This document shows, one piece after another, positions 17,757-26,678 of a DNA stretch of 63,060 nucleotides (position 1 is its first letter; each line of letters opens with the position of its first letter). The notes under the pieces are model-generated. The model did no database searches. It saw nothing but the letters and a program-made list of their open reading frames with translations, and was not told where the DNA came from. A program made the position numbers and the translations under genes. The stretch is taken from assembly GCA_016784545.1 (NCBI GenBank), contig JADHUM010000015.1, positions 1-63,060 of the forward strand. Reading direction: 5' to 3'. Source of the stretch: Candidatus Neomarinimicrobiota bacterium. GTDB taxonomy: Bacteria; Fidelibacterota; UBA8477; JABMPR01.

Positions 17757-19124
17757 TTATAATAATCTCAAAGCAGCAACGATTATTGAATCTTCACTTT
17801 CACGCACAGCTTTCAGGTCAATTATAAAAAGATCATCGGTGATGCGACCCATGATGGCAGGATCATGGGCTCGCAAGCAACTTGAAATACGAGCTGCTTT
17901 CATTTTTGAATGCTTGATTCCAATTCCTATTGAGGGCATTTTCTCTGAAGGGGAAGCTCCTGATCCTACCTGGGATTCTGTCTCAAGAATTGATAAACTT
18001 ATGTTAGCATTCTCTATTTCCTGGAGGAGCATCTCTGCTCTCTTTTTGAGGGTCGCCACAGGTATGAGCAGGTCACGATAAACAGGAATGCGAATGAGCC
18101 CTTCTTGTCCATTAGAAAAGGCTTTCAAAGCCTGTAAGGTGAGTAGAATCTGCGTCTTATCAGGCCGTAATGCCCTCAAGAGGTTATTCTTTTCTATCTT
18201 TTGCATGAGGACCTGCCTACCAGCAATAATGCCCCCCTGTGGTCCACCAAGTAGTTTGTCAGCTGAGAAGGTTACAATGTCAACGCCAGTCCCGATGACC
18301 TCTGAAACCAGGGGCTCTCTCTGGAGGCCAAATTCATCAATAGGTACCAGGGCTCCACTTCCCAGATCGGCCATGACTGGAATAGAATGTTTCTTTCCCA
18401 CAGCCACCAGATCCTGCAGAGAGACTTCCTTTGTGAATCCTGAAATCTTATAGTTTGATGTATGCACCCAGAGCAAAAGTTTGGTTCGAGGAGTAATCGC
18501 TTCCTCATAATCCTTGAGATGTGTCCGATTGGTGGTGCCCACTTCCACCAGTTTTGAGCCTGCCTTCCGAAGAATTTCGGGAATTCTAAACGATCCACCG
18601 ATTTCAACGAGTTGACCTCTGCTAATGATGACTTCCTTGCGATCAGCCAGTGTATTAAGAGTTAGGAGCACTGCAGCAGCATTATTATTGACCAGGATAC
18701 CATCTTCAGCGGAGCTGATGGACTGGATCCAGGGTCTCAGGTGATCATGACGATTCCCCCGGCGACCATGATCAAGATCAAGCTCCAGGTTGACGTATCC
18801 ATCCTGGAGTGCTTCCAGGGCAGTGAGCATCTGAGCGCTCAGCGGAGACCGTCCCAGATTGGTATGGATGACGACTCCGGTACCATTAATAACCTTACGT
18901 AGGGAATTGGCTATTTTGAGTAGTTTTTTCCGATAATTGGATTCCAGATCGCCTGAAGGAGCCGCTTTTCCTTTTGAGGCAAGCTCCCTGATATCATCCA
19001 GAAGTGTACGTGCTTCATTTTTCTTGAGATTATGAGGCAGCTCTATATCTGCAACCGATTGAAGCAGGGCATCCACACTGGGTAATTCTGAGAGGTTGAT
19101 TGATTTGGTTCGGGGTTTTTTCAT
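17757..19124 (-). CDS. selA: L-seryl-tRNA(Sec) selenium transferase SelA
   Basis: A 455-residue PLP enzyme that converts Ser-tRNA(Sec) to Sec-tRNA(Sec) using selenophosphate. Recognisable stretches are INGTGVVIHTNLGRSPLS, GILVNNNAAAVLLTL and the PLP-lysine segment FSADKLLGGPQGG near residue 290. The N-terminal tRNA-binding domain (about 1-75) is present. AGGA lies seven bases before the ATG. With selB it shows that the organism decodes selenocysteine, which implies selenoproteins elsewhere in the genome. Confidence 0.94.
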   Translation of the reverse strand: MKKPRTKSINLSELPSVDALLQSVADIELPHNLKKNEARTLLDDIRELASKGKAAPSGDLESNYRKKLLKIANSLRKVINGTGVVIHTNLGRSPLSAQMLTALEALQDGYVNLELDLDHGRRGNRHDHLRPWIQSISSAEDGILVNNNAAAVLLTLNTLADRKEVIISRGQLVEIGGSFRIPEILRKAGSKLVEVGTTNRTHLKDYEEAITPRTKLLLWVHTSNYKISGFTKEVSLQDLVAVGKKHSIPVMADLGSGALVPIDEFGLQREPLVSEVIGTGVDIVTFSADKLLGGPQGGIIAGRQVLMQKIEKNNLLRALRPDKTQILLTLQALKAFSNGQEGLIRIPVYRDLLIPVATLKKRAEMLLQEIENANISLSILETESQVGSGASPSEKMPSIGIGIKHSKMKAARISSCLRAHDPAIMGRITDDLFIIDLKAVRESEDSIIVAALRLL

Positions 19125-19205
19125 TCAATTTTCCTGGAAATATTTTTGGATCAAATTTACTGTATTGGATTTTAATCCCAATTGAATTTCACATAACCAT
19201 CAGTT

Positions 19206-19296
19206 CATCTCACCGAGCGGAGTCGAGGTGCGTAAAATGATATATCATATATCCCGAGCCAAATAGACATCTTTCGACTCCGCTCGAGATGACGGC
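19206..19296. repeat. Inverted repeat of REP type
   Basis: GAGCGGAGTCGA (19215-19226) is the exact reverse complement of 19274-19285, spaced by 47 bases and flanked by CATCTC/GAGATGA. The sequence looks like the dispersed 'cgactccgctcgagatgac' repeats of many Bacteroidetes-group genomes (recalled, not searched). Confidence 0.55.
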
Positions 19297-19315
19297 TCTT
19301 TGCGGTAGAAACGCT

Positions 19316-20080
19316 TTACATATCTATCAATAGTTTAATTGCAAAACCGATGACAGCAACGGTTACCACATGCTTTATAAATTTATGACCTTTTTTAATG
19401 GCAACATGTGTCCCCAACCAGGCACCAACCATATTCCCCACACCTAACATGGCACCCATGGCCCAATTTACCTGACCATTCCAGGCAAAAATGATGAGGG
19501 CAATCGCCGTAAAGAAAAATATAATAGTCAGTTTAACAGCATTGCCATGGACCAGATTGATGTTCTGCCATAGCAAGACGGATAATACCAGAAAACCCAC
19601 TCCTGCCTGGATATAACCACCATAAATACCTACAAAAAAGTAGCCTATTCCAGGACCCAGCCATTTGCCAATATACTCATCTGGATCAATGGGATCCCCC
19701 TTCTGCTTATTCGAGGCAAACAGCGTAAACAGGGACATGACAATCATCACCATAGCCAGACTGAATTTAAACTGGGCATTACTGACCAGGGTGGCCAGCC
19801 AGGCACCGATAATTCCTCCGGGAACTGTAAAAAGGGCGGCTTTCAGAGCGAATTGACCTGGAATTACCTTTTTCTTCATGAAACTACCCACAGCAAAGGT
19901 GTTCTGCATGAGGATGGCCAGACGATTGGTACCGTTGGCAATATTGGGGGGTAGTCCCAGAAAAATGAGGAGGGGCAGGGTCAAAAATGAACCACCACCA
20001 GCCAGCACATTGATGAAGCCAGCACTGGCTCCTATCAATAGCACAGCTGCAAGATTTAGTGGGGTTAAATTTTCAAGCAT
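19316..20080 (-). CDS. TauE/SafE family permease
   Basis: A 254-residue inner-membrane protein with 7-8 helices of the TauE/SafE (UPF0721) family. These move sulfite, sulfonates or small organic anions outward. The family start GASAGFINVLAGGGSFLTLP and the second-half repeat (GGYIQAGVGFLVL) are both present. The substrate is not predictable from sequence. AAGG lies seven bases upstream of ATG 20080. It stands alone between selA and the rplS operon, flanked by REP-like DNA. Confidence 0.82.
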   Translation of the reverse strand: MLENLTPLNLAAVLLIGASAGFINVLAGGGSFLTLPLLIFLGLPPNIANGTNRLAILMQNTFAVGSFMKKKVIPGQFALKAALFTVPGGIIGAWLATLVSNAQFKFSLAMVMIVMSLFTLFASNKQKGDPIDPDEYIGKWLGPGIGYFFVGIYGGYIQAGVGFLVLSVLLWQNINLVHGNAVKLTIIFFFTAIALIIFAWNGQVNWAMGAMLGVGNMVGAWLGTHVAIKKGHKFIKHVVTVAVIGFAIKLLIDM

Positions 20081-20211
20081 GGGAGCACCTTAATTGATAC
20101 GAGGGTCAAATGCCATTACAAATTAAGTATCTGAAAGCTTGATTTCGAGATAGTGAGGAATAACCTGGCGTCGCCCTCCGGGCTATGTCGTGGTTCGGGA
20201 ACGAGTGAAGC

Positions 20212-20559
20212 TTAGAAATCGCGTGCTTCCTTGATTCTGGCTTTTTTCCCGCGCAGTTTGCGAAGATAGTATAGTTTGGCGCGACGTACTTTACCGCGAC
20301 GCAATACCTTCACACCTGCAACAGTGGGAGCATGGAGAGGAAATATTCTCTCAACACCAACACCATTTGAAATTTTTCTAACTGTAAATGTAGCAGTGAT
20401 ACCTTTACCAGTGCGGGCAATCACATTACCCTCATAGACCTGAATTCTTTCTTTTTGGCCTTCGATAACTTTTACATCAACTGCAACAGTATCACCTGGC
20501 TTGAAATCAGGCAAATCAGTTTTTAGCTGCCCGGCAACCAGGTTATCTACTTTGTTCAT
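20212..20559 (-). CDS. rplS: 50S ribosomal protein L19
   Basis: A 115-residue L19 with the hallmark sequences [25 protein letters not shown] and [12 protein letters not shown] and a Lys/Arg-rich end. It sits at the 30S-50S interface. The gene starts inside the last codons of trmD (17-base overlap), with GGAGG six bases before its ATG. It is the last gene of the ffh-rpsP-khpA-rimM-trmD-rplS operon. Confidence 0.96.
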   Translation of the reverse strand: MNKVDNLVAGQLKTDLPDFKPGDTVAVDVKVIEGQKERIQVYEGNVIARTGKGITATFTVRKISNGVGVERIFPLHAPTVAGVKVLRRGKVRRAKLYYLRKLRGKKARIKEARDF

Positions 20560-21262
20560 TACTTTCCTCCAGTCCTCTCATATATCTATGGAACAAGTCT
20601 GGGCGTTTAACTTTTGTTCGCTCAAGACGTTGCTGTTCTCTCCAATTTTCAATCTGCGCGTGGTGCCCAGAGAGCAGCACGTCGGGTACTTTTATTCCCC
20701 GGTACTCAGCGGGGCGGGTATAATACGGTGCGTCCAATAATCCAACAGGAAAAGTGTCCGATTTTGTAGATTCATCATCACTGACAGCACCTGGCAACAA
20801 TCGAACCATGGCATCAATAACTGCAAAGGCTGCGATCTCACCACCTGAGAGTACAAAATCTCCCAGACTGATTTCCTCATCAATGAGTTCATCTCTCACT
20901 CTTTGGTCAATACCCTTGTATCTGCCACAGAGCAGTACCACATGGGGAGTCTCAACCAATCTTTCAGCATCATCCTGCTGAAAAGGTTTCCCTTGGGGGG
21001 TGAGAAAGATGCGATGGCCTGTATTTTTGCGGTATTCTGCAACGGCTTCAAAAGCTCTGAACAAGGGATCCGGTTTAATAATCATCCCGGCTCCTCCCCC
21101 ATAAGGCACATCATCGATGTGTTTGTAGGTATCATCAGAAAAATCTCTAATATCCCAGCATTTCATTTCAGCCAGGCCATTGTCAAAGGCTCTTCCTACA
21201 ATTCCCATTTCGCGAAATGCATCCAGAGTCTCAGGAAAAGTAGTGATGACATCTATTATCAT
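20543..21262 (-). CDS. trmD: tRNA (guanine-N1-)-methyltransferase TrmD
   Basis: A 239-residue SPOUT enzyme that makes m1G37 in tRNAs. Typical segments are [11 protein letters not shown] at the start, [13 protein letters not shown] near 55, and the trefoil-knot motifs [13 protein letters not shown] (about 110-122) and [11 protein letters not shown] (about 132-142). It overlaps rimM by four bases (ATGA) and rplS by 17. GAGGAG lies five bases before the start. Confidence 0.96.
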   Translation of the reverse strand: MIIDVITTFPETLDAFREMGIVGRAFDNGLAEMKCWDIRDFSDDTYKHIDDVPYGGGAGMIIKPDPLFRAFEAVAEYRKNTGHRIFLTPQGKPFQQDDAERLVETPHVVLLCGRYKGIDQRVRDELIDEEISLGDFVLSGGEIAAFAVIDAMVRLLPGAVSDDESTKSDTFPVGLLDAPYYTRPAEYRGIKVPDVLLSGHHAQIENWREQQRLERTKVKRPDLFHRYMRGLEESNEQSR

Positions 21263-21774
21263 ACTATCTCCTCAGGACTGTTTATCTGGATTCTGCGACC
21301 TACTAAATCGACGCTAACGACCCATTCATCAACCAGTGGAACCAGGGTTTCAGAGTCACCCTGCTGAATGAGCAGGACATCATGAGCACCCGGACTTAGA
21401 ATCTCAATAACCTTGCCCAGGTTTTTATTGTTCTCGTCAACCACGTCACAATCAATGAGATCATCGATGAAAAATTCATCGTCACTCAATTCCGGCATGT
21501 CATCGCGGAGAGCAAATATTTCTCTGTCGCGATACGCTTCGGCCTCGGTTCGATCTGGAATTTCATTGAAGCTAAGAATGGCAAAGTCATCATAACCCTG
21601 ACAATTTCCTAGCGTGAGTTGCTTCCATTCATTACCCGTATTTACAAAAAGCTGCTCCATGGTCTGGAGCGTGTCAAGGTCGATACTGTACAGGGTCACC
21701 TTGAGGCCCCCTTTTATACCATGAGGTTTACGAACCATGCCAATGGCGGTTCTATTCACCTCTGCTGAATGCAT
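21259..21774 (-). CDS. rimM: 16S rRNA processing protein RimM
   Basis: A 171-residue RimM with an N-terminal beta barrel (IGMVRKPHGIKGGLKV) and a C-terminal PRC-barrel domain (about 95-171; DVVDENNKNLGKVIEIL, LVPLVDEWV). It assists maturation of the 30S head by binding S19. It starts three bases after khpA. Confidence 0.93.
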   Translation of the reverse strand: MHSAEVNRTAIGMVRKPHGIKGGLKVTLYSIDLDTLQTMEQLFVNTGNEWKQLTLGNCQGYDDFAILSFNEIPDRTEAEAYRDREIFALRDDMPELSDDEFFIDDLIDCDVVDENNKNLGKVIEILSPGAHDVLLIQQGDSETLVPLVDEWVVSVDLVGRRIQINSPEEIV

Positions 21775-21777
21775 TAC

Positions 21778-22011
21778 CTATTCGATGATCTCGAGCATGG
21801 CGCGGTTGGTACCGGCCTTTGCTGAAATCGCAGCTAGCAGCGTGCGGAAGGCTTTGGCTGTGCGGCCTTGACGACCAATTACTTTGCCAATGTCCTCCTT
21901 GGCTACCCTTAGTTCGAAGATGGTCACCCGTTCGCTGTCAACTTGATTGACTTCAACATCATCTGGATTATCAACCAGACTCTTCGCTACAAACTCTACG
22001 AACTCTTTCAT
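21778..22011 (-). CDS. khpA: KH-domain RNA-binding protein KhpA
   Basis: A 77-residue single KH-domain protein (KhpA/YlqC family) with the GxxG-type loop in IGKVIGRQGRTAKAFR. ATG 22011 is chosen because GGAGG is seven bases upstream and the resulting length is the family norm; an in-frame ATG at 22017 has the ribosome-binding site too close. The position between rpsP and rimM is conserved in many bacteria. Confidence 0.92.
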   Translation of the reverse strand: MKEFVEFVAKSLVDNPDDVEVNQVDSERVTIFELRVAKEDIGKVIGRQGRTAKAFRTLLAAISAKAGTNRAMLEIIE

Positions 22012-22072
22012 GCTCATACCTCCGTCAGTTGTCGAATCCACCTGATCAACGGTAAGGAATTTCTTCAGCTTT

Positions 22073-22651
22073 TTAAGAATCTTGCTTCTCCGTACCTTCA
22101 GCAGGTGCTTCGACAGGTTCTTCTGCGGCTACTTCAGCAACTTCTTCAACTACCTCAGCAGCTTCTTCAGTCTCTTCGACCTGTTCAGCGGCTTCCTCAG
22201 CTTCTGCGGCCTGCTTAGTGGCCTCTTCTGCTTCTTCAGCTTTTTGTGCGGCCTCTTCTTCAGCCTGCTTTGCAGTCTCAGCGGCGGCCAGCTTGGCTGA
22301 CTCTACTGCGGCTACTTTTTTGCCCCGTTCATCGCGGGCTAGTTCCCATTTATGCATCTCTTTGCTAATGGTAGCTTCATCTGCATTGCGGCTAACCAAC
22401 TCATACTTGAGTGTAAGTCCGCGTCCACGCAGCAAGCTAAATACTGTATCACTGGGCTTTGCACCCTGATCCATCCAATGAAAAAGTCGTTCTTCATCAA
22501 TCACAAGTTCTGCTGGATCTGGAATCGGGTTATAATGTCCAATTTTTTCGATTGATCTTCCGTCGCGAGGGGCACGTGAATCTGCAACAACTATTCTGTA
22601 GAAAGGTTGTTTCTTCTTGCCCATCCGCTTCAGTCTGATTTTAACAGCCAA
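22073..22651 (-). CDS. rpsP: 30S ribosomal protein S16 with long acidic Ala/Glu tail
   Basis: Residues 1 to about 85 are a normal S16 ([41 protein letters not shown]). Residues from about 95 to 192 form an extension of Ala, Glu and Lys repeats ([20 protein letters not shown]), low in complexity and probably helical or disordered. S16 is usually 80-90 residues, so this is more than twice the standard size. The start codon is TTG at 22651, supported by AAGGAG seven bases upstream. Similar alanine/glutamate tails occur on S16 in some Bacteroidetes-group bacteria. Confidence 0.95.
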   Translation of the reverse strand: MAVKIRLKRMGKKKQPFYRIVVADSRAPRDGRSIEKIGHYNPIPDPAELVIDEERLFHWMDQGAKPSDTVFSLLRGRGLTLKYELVSRNADEATISKEMHKWELARDERGKKVAAVESAKLAAAETAKQAEEEAAQKAEEAEEATKQAAEAEEAAEQVEETEEAAEVVEEVAEVAAEEPVEAPAEGTEKQDS

Positions 22652-22663
22652 AAGGTGTTCTCC

Positions 22664-23986
22664 TTAAAATCCCATAGGCAGATTTTTCATTAACTGCCTT
22701 TTATTCATTTTTCCAAATTTCTTCATCATCTTCCGCATGGACTGGAACTGCTTAATCAACTGGTTCACATCTTGAACCTTTGTCCCAGACCCTCTTGCTA
22801 TTCTTTTTCGACGACTTCCATCAAGTATCTGCGGACGACGCCTTTCCACAAGGGTCATAGAGTTAATGATTCCTTCAATCCTAGTCAACCTTTTTTCATC
22901 AATATCAACATCTTTTATTCCTTTTACACCGGGGATCATAGACATTAAATCACCTATTGGCCCCATGGATTTCAGCTGTTTTAACTGTTGCTTAAAGTCC
23001 TCCAGATCGAAGGTGTTTTTGAGCATTTTTTCTTCAAGTTTTGCAGCTTCATCGACATCAATATCTTGCTGAGCTTTTTCCACAAGGGAAACAATATCTC
23101 CCATCCCTAAAATGCGACCAGCCATTCGGTCCGGATGGAATGTCTCCAGCTTGTCCAGGTGCTCACCAACACCAATATATTTGATGGGTTTTCCAGTGAC
23201 TTCACGTACAGACAAAGCTGCACCACCACGGGCGTCACCATCAAGTTTGGTAAGGATAATACCTGTAAGATCCACTGATTCTGCAAAGGTACCGGCTGCG
23301 TTTACAGCATCCTGTCCTGTCATGGCATCCGCCACAAACAGAGTCTCTGCAGGTTTCAGGGCTTGTTGCAGTCGTTTTACTTCATCCATCATGTCTGCAT
23401 CAACATGTAATCGACCAGCAGTATCGATAATTACCACATTGGCAGGGTAACGCACAGATTCCCTGATGGCAGCCTGTGCAATCTGAACAACGTCAAGATT
23501 ACCTTCGTCTGCGTAAACAGGAATATCCAATTGTTTCCCAAGTACCTGAAGCTGGGTTATGGCTGCAGGACGGTAAACGTCACAAGCCACAAGGAGTGGT
23601 TGTCGACCGCTTTTCCGTAAATTTCTTGCCAGTTTTGCTGATGTGGTTGTTTTTCCTGAACCCTGGAGACCCACCAAGAGGATGATGGCTGGATTTCCTG
23701 ACAGTTCAAGAGTTGCTGTTTTTTCTCCCAGGAGGATGATCAATTCTTCATGGATGATCTTCACGATTTGTTGACCTGGCGTGATAGAACGCAGGACTTC
23801 AGAACCGAGAGCTTTTTCCTTTATGGAGTTGATGAAAGTTCGAACGACTTTGTAGTTGACATCAGCTTCAAGCAGAGCACGACGAACTTCCCGCATGGCG
23901 TCTGAAATATTGGCTTCAGATAACTTCCCTTGACCGCGAAGTTTCTTAAATATGCCTTCCAGATTTTGTGACAGTTGTTCTAGCAT
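22664..23986 (-). CDS. ffh: Signal recognition particle protein Ffh
   Basis: A 440-residue SRP54 GTPase. It has an N-domain (1 to about 85), a G-domain with GLQGSGKTT near 108, DTAGR and TKLDGDARGG, and a Met-rich M-domain (about 325-440) that binds signal peptides and 4.5S RNA. With the receptor FtsY it targets nascent membrane proteins. It is the first gene of the ribosomal/processing operon, 12 bases before rpsP. Confidence 0.96.
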   Translation of the reverse strand: MLEQLSQNLEGIFKKLRGQGKLSEANISDAMREVRRALLEADVNYKVVRTFINSIKEKALGSEVLRSITPGQQIVKIIHEELIILLGEKTATLELSGNPAIILLVGLQGSGKTTTSAKLARNLRKSGRQPLLVACDVYRPAAITQLQVLGKQLDIPVYADEGNLDVVQIAQAAIRESVRYPANVVIIDTAGRLHVDADMMDEVKRLQQALKPAETLFVADAMTGQDAVNAAGTFAESVDLTGIILTKLDGDARGGAALSVREVTGKPIKYIGVGEHLDKLETFHPDRMAGRILGMGDIVSLVEKAQQDIDVDEAAKLEEKMLKNTFDLEDFKQQLKQLKSMGPIGDLMSMIPGVKGIKDVDIDEKRLTRIEGIINSMTLVERRRPQILDGSRRKRIARGSGTKVQDVNQLIKQFQSMRKMMKKFGKMNKRQLMKNLPMGF

Positions 23987-24237
23987 GACTCCATTTTCCT
24001 ACTTTGTCTACTACGGGCTCTATGCAATCTATGTAATACAATATATATACAGCAAATAGCATTGACATAAAGCCGCCGAAGATAGACGACCGACCAGGGG
24101 TGGTCAATGAGTTTCATGGATATTTGAATGTCGTGGAATTTTTGGACTTGGAATTAATTTTTTGTTCAATTCATTGAGGTATGCAGATGGTTTTAATCTT
24201 GGGGCGAACAAAGTTTTGGGCAGGAATTGTATGGAAA

Positions 24238-25032
24238 CTATTCTTGACCTATTGATAATTTAAACACCGACCCCAAAATAAATATCTCTCTCAATATGGG
24301 TATCTTGGCCAGCCGGGATTCTCTCAATTTCCACCCATAGCGCAACTCATGCGAGGGTCGAATCAGATAATATTTCTCATTGGCAATGGAGTAGTTTAGT
24401 TCTTTCACTAATTTCTTAAATCTTCTGATGGTCATACGACATTCACGAATCTCTTTTACATCGGCTCGAGCTTTATCGGATTCCCCCAACAGCTTGAGTA
24501 GAATGTCGAGGAATGAGCCTGGAATCCAGCCCAGATAAGGCAGTTTTTTTAACAGAGATTTCAGAAACGTTTGTTGATGTAGACCAAAGGGAGAATAGAA
24601 GGGTGGAAAGCTCATTAAAATGATGCCCTTTGATGAGGTGAATTTCCGTAAAGCATTCATAAACTCGTGCTTACGCTCCAGGGATATGTGCTCGATGACA
24701 TCCCGGAGAATGATAATATCATAATCATCTCCCAGAATTGACTGGGCATCATCTGCAAGGATATCCTGTTGGATAAACCGCAAATTGGCATGGGTTTTCT
24801 CCCATCCAAAATCCCTGATCTCCACCCCAGTACTGATTGCCCCTGCTTCAGCGAGAGCAGCTGTAAACCCACCATCTCCGCACCCTACATCCAACACTTT
24901 CTTACCTGTCATGGGAACCCCCCACGCTTCAAAAAGGGGGAGGTAGTGGAGTTCAGCTAATTTATTCTGATAGGTCCAGTAATATTCTTTCCAGGTTGGG
25001 TAGGATTCTGGTTTGAGATGTGTGATTGCCAT
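24238..25032 (-). CDS. Class I SAM-dependent methyltransferase
   Basis: A 264-residue protein with a Rossmann methyltransferase core. SAM motif I is VLDVGCGDGGFTAAL (about 46-60), an acidic end of strand 2 follows (GVEIRDF), and motif IV/post-motif (IIILRDVIEH) lies near 108. A C-terminal helical part (about 165-264) is rich in Arg/Lys. The closest type is the UbiG/Methyltransf_11 group acting on small molecules or lipids. The gene is isolated, with 250-290 bp spacers on both sides that show no other feature. Confidence 0.78.
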   Translation of the reverse strand: MAITHLKPESYPTWKEYYWTYQNKLAELHYLPLFEAWGVPMTGKKVLDVGCGDGGFTAALAEAGAISTGVEIRDFGWEKTHANLRFIQQDILADDAQSILGDDYDIIILRDVIEHISLERKHEFMNALRKFTSSKGIILMSFPPFYSPFGLHQQTFLKSLLKKLPYLGWIPGSFLDILLKLLGESDKARADVKEIRECRMTIRRFKKLVKELNYSIANEKYYLIRPSHELRYGWKLRESRLAKIPILREIFILGSVFKLSIGQE

Positions 25033-25162
25033 TGTTCAATATAGTCGCCCTGAAAACAGAAGAAATGAGTAATTAGCTCAGCACTATTTTGCCAACTATT
25101 TTGTTACAATTCTTAGGCATAATTGTCACTTAGCAGTCATTCTGAAATATATTGAATTCTTA

Positions 25163-25178
25163 TGGCATATATTTTGTT
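25163..25178 (+). promoter_or_regulatory. Weak -24/-12-like site upstream of nqrA (TGGCAT-N5-TTGTT)
   Basis: TGGCAT at 25163-25168 and TTG at 25174-25176 have the same spacing as P1-P4 and are followed by TATATATAAG as in P1/P2. The -12 element is TTGTT, a poorer match. The nqrA start is 150 bases downstream. It may be chance in AT-rich DNA. Confidence 0.28.
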
Positions 25179-25326
25179 AATATATATAAGCCTAAATGAA
25201 CATCTTGACAAGTGCGCTATGAAAATGTACATAAAACCGTTCGAAAATGGGTTCACTTCAGAGAGCTTGTATTCAGATAACAAGCCACCATCAAAGTGAA
25301 TAAAACCAATACGGAGACACATTCTA

Positions 25327-26673
25327 ATGGGAGTGTTTAAACTTAAAAAGGGCTATGACATAGCGCTGCAAGGCAGTGCCGAGCGACGTATAGAAAAAGC
25401 CCCAAAAACCACAGCGGTTGCAGTCCAACCCATCGATTTTCGAGGGCTCCGGCCTGCCATGAAAGTCGAAGCGGGAGATACAGTCAGCCGAGGATCAATA
25501 CTTTTTGTTGATAAGCAGAAGCCTGAGATTCTTTTTAGATCACCAGCTGCTGGAACGGTTCGCGAAGTGGTCCGTGGAGAGCGACGAGTGATTCAACGCG
25601 TCATCATTGATGTAGCTGGAGATTCTGTTGAAAAATTCGATAGTTATACTGCAGACCAGGTCAAAGCCCTCTCAACCAGCCAGGTCAAAGGAATTTTACT
25701 CAACAGCGGACTCTGGCCTACAATTCGGCAACGGCCTTTTAGCAGAATTGCTACTTCGGATGCTTCACCCAAATCCATTTTCATTTCGGCTGTGGACACG
25801 GCTCCTCTCCAGGCAGAATCTGATATGCTCCTGGAAGGCCAGGAAAAGAACTTTCAGCTGGGAATTCAATTGCTTTCAAAGCTGACAGATGGGAAAATCC
25901 ATCTCTCTGTCTCAGCTCGTACCAAAGCATTTTTCTCCAACATAACAGGTGTAGAGCTGCACGAGTTTTCAGGTCCCCATCCAGCAGGAAATGTTGGTGT
26001 TCAAATCCATCATGTCGATCGTATTCAAGCTGGTGAAAAAGTATGGTACTTGTCTCCCCGTCACGTTTCTCAGATCGGTAGGTTTTTAAGTACCGGGGAA
26101 TATCCAGGATCCAAAACATACGCATTAACCGGATCAGAGCTTGAGAAACGACACTATGTCACTGGTACTGAAGGTGCTCTGGTAAGTGATCTTGTCGATG
26201 TTGCTCTGAACAATAGCACCCAGCGTGTTATTTCTGGGAATGTCCTCACTGGCGCTAAAAGCTCATCTCGAGGATTTGTAGGTTTTTACGATGATATGAT
26301 CACGGTTGTGCCTGAGCTTGAGGGTCGGCGATTTTTTGGATGGTTAAGACTGGGAATAAACGCCAACAGTTTCTGGCCCATGTTTCTGTCAAAACTTACC
26401 CCCAAAAAGAAACTCTCTCCCACTACTGATATGAATGGTGAAGAACGAGCTTTCGTTTCCACTGGTGAATACGAGAAAGTTGTACCCATGGATGTGTTAC
26501 CGGTCCATCTCTGCAAAGCCATTCTGGTCGAGGATATTGAACTCATGGAACAATTAGGCATCTATGAAGTTGCCCCGGAGGATCTTGCTTTGTGTAGTTA
26601 CATCTGTCCCTCGAAGATTGAGTTTGGAAATATCATTCTAAAGGGTATTGAAACCATGGAAAAGGAGGGTTGA
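25327..26673 (+). CDS. nqrA: Na+-NQR subunit A
   Basis: A 448-residue NqrA, the peripheral subunit of the Na+-translocating NADH:quinone oxidoreductase, with the typical start (FKLKKGYDIALQGSAERRI) and biotinyl/lipoyl-like N-terminal fold. NqrA contacts the membrane arm and is implicated in quinone binding. It is the first gene of an intact nqrABCDEF operon. GGAG lies ten bases before the ATG, and the stop is six bases before nqrB. Confidence 0.95.
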   Translation: MGVFKLKKGYDIALQGSAERRIEKAPKTTAVAVQPIDFRGLRPAMKVEAGDTVSRGSILFVDKQKPEILFRSPAAGTVREVVRGERRVIQRVIIDVAGDSVEKFDSYTADQVKALSTSQVKGILLNSGLWPTIRQRPFSRIATSDASPKSIFISAVDTAPLQAESDMLLEGQEKNFQLGIQLLSKLTDGKIHLSVSARTKAFFSNITGVELHEFSGPHPAGNVGVQIHHVDRIQAGEKVWYLSPRHVSQIGRFLSTGEYPGSKTYALTGSELEKRHYVTGTEGALVSDLVDVALNNSTQRVISGNVLTGAKSSSRGFVGFYDDMITVVPELEGRRFFGWLRLGINANSFWPMFLSKLTPKKKLSPTTDMNGEERAFVSTGEYEKVVPMDVLPVHLCKAILVEDIELMEQLGIYEVAPEDLALCSYICPSKIEFGNIILKGIETMEKEG

Positions 26674-26678
26674 TCGAA

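Noticed and set aside
19125-19315. Possible tRNA-Sec (selC) or 4.5S RNA near selA
   Set aside because: The region holds a REP-like inverted repeat and no cloverleaf with a TCA anticodon or long extra arm. No SRP RNA fold was recognised near ffh either.
22082-22469. Antisense frames rich in Ser/Phe/Leu opposite rpsP
   Set aside because: They are the complement of the Ala/Glu repeat tail of S16, which gives long open antisense frames by composition alone.
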